This document shows, in pieces, positions 33,794 to 44,226 of a stretch of DNA of 64,000 nt (its first letter is position 1; each line of letters starts with the position of its first letter). The translations under genes were made by a program, and so were the position numbers. The DNA lies in assembly GCF_032854445.1 (NCBI RefSeq), contig NC_088307.1, positions 26,946,547 to 27,010,546 of the forward strand, given 5' to 3'. The notes under the pieces are model-generated. The model was not told the DNA's origin. It saw nothing but the letters and a program-made list of their open reading frames with translations, and made no database searches. Source of the DNA: Liolophura sinensis (Eukaryota; Mollusca; Polyplacophora; Chitonida; Chitonidae).

Positions 33794-36700
33794 TTATAGG
33801 CCAATGGCCTTCAAATAATTTATGACAAGATCGCCAACGATGCTGTCAAATAAATCATATATAGAGGTGATTGTATAGAACATTTGCCGAACATGAGCAA
33901 AGTCTACACAGTCAACCAAGATATGTTTGATGCCGTATCGAGCAGCACATCCAACACACTCGGGAGCACTGCTCCCATCTAAGATGAAAGTGTGTGTCAG
34001 ATGAGAATGCCCAATACGACACCTCGTTAAAACTACTTGGTCACTGCAAGACATTTGACAAGTATAGGGATTGTAGCCAATGATAGGATGAATGGCATGC
34101 AGTTTATTATGGATCTGCAAGTCCCATTCACCCTGCCAAAGGCGACGAATATATTTAAGAATATTAGACTTCACGTCAGTATAAGGGATTTTAACCCGAG
34201 ATACAGGTTTATATAGGGCAGCTTTTGCTTCCCTGCCCACGACTGTGTTTCCATGGATACCAGTGTGACTTGGTATCCAACAGAATATAATATCTTTACC
34301 TCTTTTAATTAGTTTTCGGTGTTTGGCTATTATCTCAAGTATGAATGGATTTTTAAATTTATTATTCTGAATCGCCAGAAGGCAACCATCCTTTGACCCG
34401 TCAGTATATATAAATTCATAATCCATATAATCAGCCTTGATTTCAGCAAAACTTTGCTGAAATATAAGAGGATTTGTATTGGATTTATTATATTTACGTA
34501 AATCAAATATTAGTTTAGTTTGTGGAAGAGTGAGTGAGTGCTTGGGGTTTAACGTCGTACTCAACAATTTTTCAGTCATTTGGCGACGAGTTTGTGGAAG
34601 GAGCCATGGAGGAGACTCTGGAAAAGACACCGGAGGTATAACTCCAGCTTGATATTAGCACCCACATTATGGTCCCGTGTGCGAAGACCGAATGAAGGGA
34701 TCTAGTTAGGACATTTATAATATTTGTCTACATATAATGGATTGAAAACACAGTCGTAGGCAGGGTTTGTTGGATGAGCTTTAAGCTTACTAGCGTATTG
34801 AAGGCTCAGTTTTATACGTCGGTTATATAAAGAAGGCTCATTTGCCTCCACGTATAAACTTTCTACTGGTGAGGTTCTAAAAGCACCAAGGCTGAGCCTC
34901 AAACCTTGGTGATGAACAGAATCCAACATTTTAATATACGACTTCCTAGCGGAACCGTAAATGATGGATCCATGGTCCAATTTAGACCTCACCAGAGAAC
35001 GATATAAATTAAGTAAAACTGATCGGTCAGCACCCCAGTCGGTGCTAGACACGACCTTAATAATATCGAGAGCCTTTGTACATTTAGCTTTAAGCATTTT
35101 AATATGAGGTATAAAAGATAACTTACTATCAAATATTATACCTAAAAATAATTTTTCTCCAACAATTTTAATCTGTTCACCACAAAAATTAAGCTCAGGG
35201 TCAAGATGAAGTTTCCGTTTATTACCAAAATGCATACCAACGGTTTTAGATGTTGAAAATCTAAAACCGTTTTCAGTTGTCCATTTCTCGATCTTATTAA
35301 GACAAAGCTGCAACTGACGTTCGATATTATTCATATTCTTAGCTCGGTAGCATATAAGGAAATCATCCACGTATAAAGAACCCTCTGTGCCAGATGTTAA
35401 TGTTTTTGCTAGGCTATTTATTTTTATGCTGAACAGAGTTGGTGATAGAATGCTGCCCTGGGGTACACCAATTTCCTGCTCAAAGAGTGGAACCCACCCG
35501 TACCTTAAACTGACGATCAGATAAAAATTGTGATATAAATATAGGTAAGCGACCTTTTAGACCCATATTCGCGAGATCTTTTAAAATACCATATTTCCAT
35601 GTGGTGTCGTAGGCCTTTTCGAGTTCAAAAAATATGGACACCACATGTTCATTATTGATGAAGCCATCACGAATAAAAGTTTCGAATCGAACAAGGTGAT
35701 CCATGGTAGATCTACCTTGCCGAAAACCGCATTGAATATTTCAAGAAACCAAACAAGTCTATCATTAATCATCGGTTCCATAGTCCTACAGACACAGCTG
35801 GTAAGAGCTATGGGACGGTAATTATTTGGATCAGTATGATCCTTACCCGGTTTAGGGACCGGGATAATACACGCCTCCCTCCGCGACGATGGAAAATTAC
35901 CAGTTATCCAAATATCATTAAGCAAGTCCAGGAGAGTCTCTAGTGGTTCAGGTGGTAAATGGTTCAGAAACTTATAATATACATTATCAGGACCACACGC
36001 AGTATCGTGGGCCTTTTTAAATGCAGTTTTAAGTTCCTAGATATTAAAAGGATGATTGTAATCTTCTAAATTTTAAGAAGATAACGGCAATTCAGTTTTC
36101 TCCTTCTGGTTTTTAATATGTTGGAAATTTTTAGTATAGTTCTCAGAAGAAGATTTGTTGGAAATTGTCTCAGCTAATTTATTTGCTATATCGGATGGAG
36201 AGGTTAATATATTATCTCATCTTTCAAATGCTGAACTTTGGCTTTATTATTTCTGCCCTTAAGTTTCTGAACCATGTTCCAGACCTTACGCATAGGTGTT
36301 TTTGACGTAATGCCCGAAACAAAGCTCCGCCAACAAGATCGTCTCTTGGACTTGGGTAATCGACGAGCCTTTGCTCTAAAAATACGAACCTGGTTTAAGT
36401 TATTATCAGTAGGACATATATTAAAATTTCGCTCGGCCTTTTTGTGGTCCTTAATGGCTTTCCGACAGTCCTTATCATACCAGGGTTTGCTTTTGAATTT
36501 TGGATTTGTCGAGGTCTTAGGTATAGTTCTGTCAGCCGCTTGTAAAACAAGCTCGTTAAATTTTAATATAGGATCATGTGAGCTTCACAGAGAGCTTCTG
36601 AGGTGATATCAGCCTGACAAAACATCTCAAATGCAATCCAATCTGCTTTATCGAATTTCCACCTAGCTACATGTTCTAAAGAATTAGAAGTGATATGTTC

Positions 36701-37345
36701 TAGGATTATAGGAAAATGGTCACTACCACAAAGATCGCCATGAACCCTCCAAGAAAAATCACGGAGAAGTGATGGATCTGTGATAGTGAGATCGATAGCA
36801 GAATAAGTGCCATTACCCGTATGTAAATAGGTATTAGAACTATCATTGAAATAACACAGTTCCTCCTTCGATAAAAAGTCTTCAACTATCTTGCCCTTAT
36901 TAGTTATGTTATTACGGCACCATAGGGGTTTATGGGAATTAAAATCTCCCTTTATTATAAAAGGTTTTGGCAATTGTTCTTTTAAATTATGTAACTGCAA
37001 AGCTGACAAAGAAATGTTAGGAGGAATATACACTGAACATAATGTGATTGTTTCAGACAACGAAACACGGACGGCCACAGCCTGAAGCTCTGAATCCAGA
37101 GCAACAGGGCTGTAAATAATATTGTTATTGATAAAGATGGAGGAGCCGCCTGCAGCTCGCTCTTCTTGATTTGAATAAGTACTATATAATGAATAATTTT
37201 TAAGAGTTATTTTATCTTTGTCAGATGTCTTCAGGTGAGTTTCCTGAAGACACATGGCAATAGGATTTAGTAATTGAACTAGCTGTGTTATTTCAATAAA
37301 ATTTACCTTAGGACCTCGACAATTCCACTTGTCCAAAGAAGACAT
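33794..37345 (-). pseudogene. LINE copy 2 ORF2 (endonuclease-RT-RNase H), frameshifted
   Basis: ORF2 starts at the ATG at 37,345, which overlaps the ORF1 stop (TAATG). The endonuclease is open for about 250 codons and keeps LQETHLK, GDFNSHKPLWC and SDHFPIILE. RT: GKDHTDPNNYRPIALTSC is intact. The finger region is shortened near 35,735. Motif A reads FFELEKAYDTTW, with Glu where the catalytic Asp is expected. An 11-bp deletion near 35,482 shifts frame just before GVPQGS. YVDDFLICY lies at 35,352-35,378. The tail ORF (34,630-33,794) has RNase H reduced to IYTDGSKDG joined directly to CLLAIQN, losing the catalytic Glu and second Asp, although IPSHTGIHGN remains. It also contains a 24-codon in-frame SINE-derived insertion. 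Confidence 0.9.
34529..34588 (-). mobile_element. 60-bp SINE-A 3' tail inserted in LINE copy 2
   Basis: Read on the minus strand these 60 bp are the last part of SINE-A: ATGACTGAAAAATTGTTGAG - TACGACGTTAAACCCCAAGC - ACTCACTCACT. They are flanked by a perfect 12-bp duplication, AGTTTGTGGAAG, at 34,517-34,528 and 34,589-34,600. This is an extremely 5'-truncated retroposition. Insert plus duplication is 72 bp, so the host reading frame was kept. Confidence 0.93.
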
Positions 37346-38719
37346 TATGGAGGGAGGCGTATGGGGGATTTATCTTTATGTTTGGACCGCGGACGACCCT
37401 TCCGTGGGGATCGGCTGTTAGATCTCCCTTGTGCGGGTGATGTATCCATCACATCCGCATCTGAAGCTGAAGGACCAACGTCCTCCAACAATCCAAACTT
37501 GTTAAAAGTTTTGGACAGGGTCCCTAGTGGCCTTAGAGGGATGCTCTGTGGGACTACTAGGTTTATTAGGTTTATTATTATTTTGGGGTTTGTTCCCGGA
37601 CTTGCTTTTCTCATTGCTTTTAGGGAGACTGCGATCAGGTTTATCAAGTTTTTCTGTACTGTTTACTGTTTTTATCTGTTGTGTAGAAGTAGTCTGGGTT
37701 GAGGATGAATTAAAGACTGGTTGAGCCGTAAGTTGCACTGAAATAGGAGTAGGTTTGTCGTTTCCAATGGGCCAAGTCAAAGAGGCCTGAGTAGCAAAAG
37801 ATGCTACTCGCTCGACCACATTGGCAAACGAAGTCTGTAGAGAAGTACTAGAGAGTGAGACCAATTTCCGGGCCTCCTGATATGATATATTGTTTTTAAT
37901 TTTCAGGTTGATGATATGTTTTCCTTTAAGGAAAAGCGGACAGTCCCTAGAGGAGGCCATGTGATCTTCACTGCAGTTGCAACACTTAACTGTGTTGCTG
38001 CAGTCGAAACCATCATGACCTTCACTGCCGCATCTGAAACAAATAAGTTTATTTTTACATTGGCCTTTGTCGTGACCGAACTTTTGACCATTAAAACAAC
38101 GTGTTGGATTGAGAATATATAAGTTGACATTTAACCCTATGCGGGCCAATGTAGATATGGGACGGAAGAGAGGTACTATTAAAGGTCAAAAGATAGGTGT
38201 TTAATTTTAGGATGGTACCAGATTTCTTCGTGGTGAAGCGTTTAACTCTGGTAACACCTTGTGAATTTAGTTCTCTACAGATTTCTTTTTCCGATAAGTC
38301 TATTATATCCTGATCCCGGTCACGTGTTATTCCCTGACAGCTGTTCAGGGAATTGTGAGGGGACGTATACACAGGTATATCAGTAATTTTCTTCAGTGAA
38401 AGTAAATTTAGCGATTGTTGTTTCCGGAAACATTCGATCAGAATGTCCCCGGATCGTAATTTTTTGACATTTTTAAAGTCCCAGCTGTGCTTTCAAGAGC
38501 CCTTTTCAACACAAAAGGATGAAATGTAGAGGCTGGCCGGTGTTCACTCTTTGTTGAGAGTACAATAAAAGCTGGCCAACGGTCCGGTCTGTTGTCAGGT
38601 GCGTCCGATAAAATCTCAACCTTCCTCTTCTTATCAGCACTCGACAAAGTCGGTTGAGAGGAAGGCCTTAATGAAACAATAGCATTGGAGACATTATTGA
38701 AGAGGTTTAGAGAAGACAT
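37345..38719 (-). pseudogene. LINE copy 2 ORF1 (gag-like, zinc knuckle), frameshifted
   Basis: It begins at the ATG at 38,719, runs 93 codons (MSSLNLFNNVSNAIVSLRPS...), shifts frame near 38,440, and continues at 38,372-38,091. It shifts again before 38,149-37,502. The knuckle region has CFNGQKFGHDKGQC (second Cys changed to Gly), CFRCGSEGHDGFDC (intact CCHC) and CCNCSEDHMASSRDC. The ISYQEARKLV helix and a Ser/Thr/Gln/Lys-rich C terminus rich in PNKPSSP-like patches follow. The last segment (37,647-37,345) ends RSKHKDKSPIRLPP and its stop overlaps the ORF2 start. It is RNA-binding by family inference. Confidence 0.85.
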
Positions 38720-39250
38720 GTTATATATAGTATAAATTCACCCAATGGGAATACCCAGCAGGAAAGACACCAAGGATTCCATACCAAAGGTTAAGCTCAA
38801 TTTACTCGATTGATCCATTAGCCAGCGCCTCAAACCGTAGTCCCGTAAACGAAATTTCAGAAATAACGTTTTCTTTAAGGAATGGTGTTATGGAGAAATT
38901 CTGGGACAACGCAGAAGCAAGACATGACCAAGCCGATTGATCGGACCAGGCCCATCCGACCCGTCTCTTTCCAAGTAAGGGCCAAAGTGGCGTGTTGGGC
39001 GTGAGGATCTCGCAAGACCAACACACCCTCAGCCACCAGGATCCCGTCCTCGGAGATTACGGATCGCAACCCACGACAAACAGGTCGCTCCCCGGTTGCC
39101 TCTCACACAACCGCGAAGATGTGAGCCTATTATATTCACTGGGCTCACACAGGAGAGCTCTAGGTTAGTCGTCTTTTACGACAAGCTTGCCTAGAGGGCT
39201 GAGGTTATATTCTTATCACCCCGGAAACCCCACGGGGGATTTGAGATAAA

Positions 39251-39779
39251 GATTTCTGTCATAACCATGTTTCTGATTTTCATCTCTTGCCTCTCTCTAG
39301 TTACTGTTGCCGCTTTTTATGCTGTACTATGATCCTAGGTGCATGTGTGGGAAAACAAAGGTTAAAGTCAACTGTTAAAAGCGTGGGAAAGCTAAACCGA
39401 AACAACATCGAGTATGCATACATTAAATATTCACGCTTTCCAATTTGTTGTTACCAGGATACTCGGTGACAAAATTTTCAAGTCTTCTTCTATGAAGAAC
39501 AAGCTTGGTTGCTGAAGGCGAGCATATGTTTTCTGGATGCCTTTGTAAAGGTAGTTTGTACTCATTTTCGCGAAATAGCTGATCAGGACAAGGCAGCAGT
39601 GGTACCCAGGTGCACACCTCCATGGGAATTAAATTACGTACATATATTTTATATATCTTTGATATACAATATTTGCATTCGTAGTTGATAATATGGCTGC
39701 CTCACCTTTCTTCACTCTGAGAGGGGATGTGATAAAAAGATATGTGTCAAGCCATGACTAGATAATTCCACCACAATTA
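39251..39779. other. No gene recognised
   Basis: About 0.5 kb between LINE copy 2 and the decayed gene at 39.8 kb. The two short frames (39,287-39,469 plus; 39,423-39,623 minus) have no identifiable domain. Confidence 0.45.
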
Positions 39780-41030
39780 CACAAAAACGTTTTGAACTAC
39801 TTCAGCAGCTAGGTAAAAGATGGTTAGCCATTGACAAGAGCCTCTGCCTCGAGCCACCATTTGCAGAATACCACATGGCGAGCTCCCGACTATGCGCATA
39901 TCATGATGGGACGGTGTTTCACAAGAGTTGTCGGATTACATTCAGAATCATTTGAAACGGAAACAGGTGACCTCTGCTAATGTTAAGACGTCAGGCGCAC
40001 AGAGCGATCAAGGATCTATCGACAGGGAGACTGGAGATAATCCATTCACACCTGGTAGAGAATTGTAAAAAGAAAAAGAAAGAGTCCGTTTCATATGTAA
40101 CATGGAAACAAATCATGATGACAAACAATCTAATAACGGAGGTCTTGGTAGGTGTTCTGAAAAAAATTCATACGATAAGCTACAATCGCAGATGGAAATG
40201 AAGATTAATGATGAAGAGGATAAATTCCATGAAACTGCTAATCGTCTCAATGTATTGCTTTCAGGTGTTTCATACGATGTATTTGCTCTCGATTTATATT
40301 ACCATAAGGCGTGTTATAGACATTTTACATATAATTATGTTCAGAAACAAACAGAAAAGGACGTTATTGACATGAAAATAATAACAAAACATGTCGAGGA
40401 TAATTTCTTTCAGAGCGCAAGGTACTGCGGGATCGGGAGGCATACCTGTTGAGTGAGGTACTCACTGATATCAATGAACTGGCTCAGGGCTATGATCTAG
40501 ATGAAATACCAACGAAGCACACATAGACTCTAAAGGCAAAACTCCAACAGAAACTTGGAGATTTGATCGTATTTAATACTATTGGCAAGAGGGACTGTGA
40601 GAAGGAGACTTGACCAAGGCCTTTGCTCGTCTGATTCGTCGTAACATATCCCAAAGAGAGCCCACCAGGTGTCCTCCCAATGTAGAAGAGGTAATTAGCC
40701 TTCTTGACCTACAATACTATTTGTTGGTCAGTCAATCCAGAGAAAAAAATAAATCCCAACGGATATGTCAGTTTTTTGCTATAAGTCAGAGCTGGAAAAC
40801 AATGATCACGGGAGACAAATCACCACTGACGACTGTTTTAAGTCTGACCATTCATCGTATGACCTGGAGTAAAGAAGCTACTACTCTTCTTCATCGCTGT
40901 GCAGTTGGAATTCCTTATGTTTCCCTATTAGTGTACTAACTAATAACTGGGCGGAGTCTGTAAGCATGCCTCATAAAAGTATATTTCTACCACGATTTAT
41001 TAAAGGTCACAGTGTCCATAGTAGTAGGGA
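39780..41030 (+). pseudogene. Decayed gene of an uncharacterised multi-copy family
   Basis: Several plus-strand frames read in succession as one eroded protein. The first (from ~39,795) has FELLQQLGKRWLAIDKSLC, then DGTVFHKSCRITFR and NVKTSGAQSDQGSI at 39,900-40,010. Next is a 116-codon frame (40,102-40,452) with ALDLYYHKACYRHFTYNY, then SEVLTDINELAQGYDLDEIP (40,450-40,510) and a 109-codon frame (40,610-40,939) with TKAFARLIRRNISQREPTRC and PPNVEEVISLLDLQYYLL. The last piece is NNWAESVSMPHKSIFLPRFI (~40,945-41,005). From memory, this order (His/Cys-rich N-terminal motifs, YHK-CY, FARLIRR, PPNVEEV) matches large families of uncharacterised proteins in mollusc and cnidarian genomes, probably a mobile-element product. 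The function is unknown. Internal stops and frameshifts mark it as dead. Confidence 0.55.
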
Positions 41031-41189
41031 ATGTTGCAAACGTGTCGTATTGAGGAGGTGGAGTTGAGGAGGTGGAGGTGTGTCCTTCAGTCCGCGCTCT
41101 GCGCCTGACGCCACACGTTCCATGTCGCGCCAAAACGGGCCAATGGGTGAGCTCAATGTCGTTCGCGCCAAAACTGGGTGAGCTTTTTG

Positions 41190-41652
41190 TGATATGTGAG
41201 CAACTGCCGTCAGCTTCTAAATTTAGCTTGCCACTGTTTACATATGCTGAGATCGGGGCCTGCTGTCTGCCTCTACCTTAGAATGTTCCAGAATACGCTC
41301 GGTTCGGGGCCTGTTTGTTTACAACAAGTGTTCAAGAATTTTCTTATTCTAGAAAATTCCACCAGTCTGTATAAGACCTATAAAAGCAGGTCAAAGATGG
41401 AGAAAGAAGAATTATTGAGAGTTTTTTTCGCTGTGTGTTACTTTAGTATGCCTTTTGTGCTTAATTTTTGTGTCTTTATAGCCTCTGGCTTTGTTATATC
41501 CGATCTCCACCGAGCACTTGTTCAGTCTGAACTTTTATATTTAATTTGTGCTCTTGTGTACACAGTGATTATTAGTATATGGAGCCTGTCTGTGGAATTT
41601 TGTGTATATTTCGTCATGCACTCAGTTATACTGTGCATTTTCCCTCTAGATT
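41190..41652 (+). repeat. 5' LTR, truncated
   Basis: It matches the first ~460 bp of the 3' LTR at roughly 93-95% identity by eye (shared GAATGTTCCAGAATACGCTC, AACAAGTGTTCAAGAATTTT, AAAATTCCACCAGTCTGTAT). The match stops at TTTTCCCTCT (41,652), where sequence coding for a capsid fragment begins. The primer-binding site is therefore lost. The 174-codon frame through it is not a protein gene, because the same stretch exists in the other LTR. Confidence 0.85.
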
Positions 41653-42523
41653 ATGAAAAGTTAAAAGAGATCATTCTGATTGAAGACTTTAAAAGGTGTA
41701 TTAATGATGATGTCAGATAGTTTGGTCCATATGTTGTTGACAAAAAGCTGAGTGAGCTTAACTATGTTGTTAAAACACCTGATCGACGCAAATCAAGTCA
41801 CTTATGTCACATTAACATGTTGAAACCCTAAGTAAACAGAAATGACACTGAGAACACAGCTGTACATTCTGTTAATGTTGTTGCTGTAGACATTGACCAG
41901 AAGTTGCTGTAATACAGATGATACTGGCGAACAGTTGGTTGATTCTAAACTCAATTAATTGAAGCTTAAGAATTCAGATGTCTTAAAATAACTTGATTCT
42001 AAACTGCAACATCTGGAACCCATTCAGCAACAGCAACTGTCTAAATTTGTTTATGAGTTTTCACATTTGATTCCGGATGTAACATCAAGAACTGATGTCA
42101 TTTTTCACGATGTTGCTGTAGGTGCTGTTTTGCTTCAGGAAGACAAACTTAGTGTTGATCATCCAGTTTGTTTCTTTTCCCGTACACTTAACAAGTTTGA
42201 GAGAAGTTATTCAACTGTTGAAACAGAATGTTTGTCTGTTAGTTTAGCTCTGCAACATTTTGAAGTTTATAAATGAATGATTATGGCTTAACGCCACATC
42301 GGCAATATTTCAGCCATATCGTGGCGATTGAAGTTTATGTGACATGTTCGAGACAACCTGTGATTATACATACTGATCACAATCCACTTGTGTTTCTACA
42401 GAAAGTTAAGGGAAAGAATCATACATTGTTACGGTGGAGTTTATTGTTGCAGGAATAAAATCTTGAAATCAAACATGTTAAGGGAAAAGATAATGTTATT
42501 ACAGATTGTTTGTCTCGTGTATA
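41653..42523 (+). pseudogene. Remnant gag/integrase/RT/RNase H of the Gmr1-like element
   Basis: 41,656-41,718 encodes YEKLKEIILIEDFKRCINDD, resembling the capsid/SCAN-like helix of Gmr1-type gag. 41,721-41,828 encodes FGPYVVDKKLSELNYVVKTP followed by DRRKSSHLCHINMLKP, the conserved end of the integrase. 42,040-42,110 encodes FVYEFSHLIPDVTSRTDVIF, the run-in to RT. The RT core is missing, and the frame passes directly into RNase H at about 42,112 (VAVGAVLLQED, FFSRTLNKFERSYSTVETEC, LALQHFEVY). RNase H is then cut by a 57-bp LINE tail and resumes with IIHTDHNPLVFLQK and HVKGKDNVITDCLSRV, stopping at 42,523. Confidence 0.8.
42271..42327 (-). mobile_element. 57-bp LINE 3' tail inserted in RNase H
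   Basis: On the minus strand this is the last 57 bp of the I-type LINE (CGATATGGCTGAAATATTGC - CGATGTGGCGTTAAGCC - ATAATCATTCATT). It is flanked by an 11-bp duplication TTGAAGTTTAT at 42,260-42,270 and 42,328-42,338. Insert plus duplication is 68 bp, which shifts the RNase H frame. It is a minimal 5'-truncated LINE insertion. Confidence 0.93.
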
Positions 42524-42619
42524 AGTTGTGCATAAAATGTTTAACTGCATGTGGTTTTACAATGTCGTATATATTATTGTTTAACATATATTGTTTAACA
42601 TATATTGTAAGGGTGGGTG

Positions 42620-43388
42620 TGTTATGTGAACAACTGCCGTCAGCTTCTAAATTTAGCTTGCCACTGTTTACATATGTTGAGTTCAGGGCCTGCTGTCTGC
42701 TTCTACCTTAGAATGTTCCAGAATACGCTCGGTTCGGGGCCTGTTTGTTTACAACAAGTGTTCAAGAATTTTCTTATTCTAGAAAATTCCACCAGTCTGT
42801 ATAAGACCTATGAAAGCAGGTCAAAAGCGGAGAAAAGAAGAATTATTGAGAGTTTTGGATGCTTTCGCTGTGTGTTACTTTAGTTTGCCTTTTGTGCTTA
42901 ATTTTGGTGTCTTTATAGCCTCTGGCTTTGTTATATCCGATCTCCACCGAGCACTTGTTCAGTGTGAGCTTGTATATTTAATTTGTGCTCTTGTGTACTC
43001 AGTGCTTATTAGTACACGGAACCTGTCTGTGGAATTTTGTGTATATTTTGTCATACACTCAGTTATATTGTGGATTTTCCCTCTTATGAATATTGCCTCT
43101 GTGCATTTATTCCTGTATGGTTTTCAGCATTGTGGAATATATGTGTCCGTTTGGACTTGACACCGTTGTACATGTAAGTACTTGAGTATTTGTATAGATA
43201 CTGCTCTCCTTTCTTGTTAAACTTAAGTACTTTAGTCTTCGTAAAAGTCTTGTTGTCTGTTCTTGTTAAACCTAATAAATTGTTGTAAAATAAAATCTGC
43301 TGGTTTTGGTTACTTTTTTGTGCGACTAATCTGTGGTGTATTTCGAACAAGCCACCTCTTTATAATACAGACAGTTTGGGTCGTAACA
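42620..43388 (+). repeat. 3' LTR, complete (769 bp)
   Basis: It runs from TGTTATGTGAACAACTG to TTTGGGTCGTAACA, with TG...CA ends. It contains AATAAATTGTTGTAAAATAA near 43,270, a plausible polyadenylation region. The short frames inside are not genes. Confidence 0.85.
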
Positions 43389-44226
43389 CATGTCATTTGC
43401 GCTAAAACTGATGTCACGCGTGAGAGCAGTTCCGTTTTTCCGCTCGATTATTTCGTTGAGGTCCGCGCTGCGTCATCCAAAGGGCGAGGAGGATGAGGGA
43501 GTCGTTGTCGAGAAGGGAGGAAAATAATATTTTATAGTGTAACATTGTATAGCATTGTATAGTATAACATTGTATAGTATAGCATTGTATAGTATATGAT
43601 TGTAACAGTGTGTATAGTATTACTGACTTCGATTTGACAACAGGCATATTCCTGTGGAAAATCACGTGAGGTTAGTACATCTACATGGTGCGTTTATAAA
43701 TCTATGCCCACTTGCCATTATGCTTGCTAGGTCATCGCCCACCGCCATTTGCTTCTGCACATACATGAAAAGGTATGAGTGCCGATACCAACAGATAATT
43801 GTGTGACATGACAAGCTATTGTATAAGACAACCAAGAAGCTGCAGACCACATAAAGAAATTCGTCCAGCAAAAATATTACACAGGACCTCAGCGATAGTG
43901 TATTGGTTGGATTTGTATCATTTTTAGCTAGACCTGAAGAACCGTCGACTAAAACTGATGTATTTATCATACGTATTGACCCATGCCGTATTTCGTACAT
44001 CCGTATCAGCAATACAATTTGTGAGAAAGAATTTCAGGGGGAATAGTTCTGGGCCGCTTGTTGACACGGCTATATATGGGGACCAGCCTTTGGCGCTCTA
44101 CGGTTAATCTAAGCCCGCATTCAGAGAGTGTGAAGATGTCCTCTGTAGAAATGAGTCAGTTTAACTGCATGAATTATGGAGTATCTCCAGGGTTCAAGTA
44201 TGTATGATGTGGTCAGGAAATTCTGG
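43389..44226. other. No gene; low-complexity patch 43,530-43,625
   Basis: At 43,530-43,625 TATAGTATAACATTG-like units recur irregularly (about 6 times). The rest is unremarkable. The open frame 43,662-44,012 on the minus strand has hydrophobic stretches but no recognisable family. Confidence 0.45.

Larger units (their letters stand above)
33517..39238 (-). mobile_element. I-superfamily LINE, copy 2 (full-length, defective)
   Basis: Same family as copy 1 but on the minus strand. The 5' end (CCCCCGTGGGGTTTCCGG on the element strand) is at 39,238 and the (ATTC)n tail at 33,517-33,540. A perfect 12-bp target-site duplication, ATTTGAGATAAA, lies at 33,505-33,516 and 39,239-39,250, which fixes both ends and shows that this is a single complete insertion of 5,722 bp. 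It contains a 60-bp SINE-A tail inserted near its 3' end (34,529-34,588). ORF1 and ORF2 are recognisable but frameshifted in several places. It is nearly identical to copy 1 across the RT palm and thumb and clearly diverged in the endonuclease and gag. Confidence 0.95.
41190..43388 (+). mobile_element. Ty3/Gypsy LTR retrotransposon, Gmr1-like order, internally deleted
   Basis: Two direct repeats (41,190-41,652 and 42,620-43,388) start TGATATGTGAGCAACTGCCG / TGTTATGTGAACAACTGCCG and are the LTRs. A purine-rich tract AAGGGTGGGTG directly precedes the 3' LTR. Between them lie only 967 bp, with remnants in the order gag capsid piece, integrase C-terminus, RT start and RNase H. Integrase before RT is the order described for Gmr1-like Ty3/Gypsy elements and differs from the usual order of the element at 48.7-54.4 kb. 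At least three deletions shortened it: LTR to gag, gag to integrase, and RT to RNase H. It can no longer transpose by itself. Confidence 0.8.

Noticed and set aside
36274-37724. Plus-strand open frames of 60-113 codons over LINE copy 2
   Set aside because: They are antisense shadows of the minus-strand endonuclease and gag frames.
41030-41180. GC-rich TTCGCGCCAAAA motifs as a promoter (E2F-like sites)
   Set aside because: The motif occurs on both sides of the LTR element and looks like a locally repeated target region; there is no associated gene start.
41196-41720. 174-codon hydrophobic open frame that looks like a membrane protein
   Set aside because: Its sequence is the LTR, repeated at 42,620-43,088, and the end reads into a retrotransposon capsid fragment.
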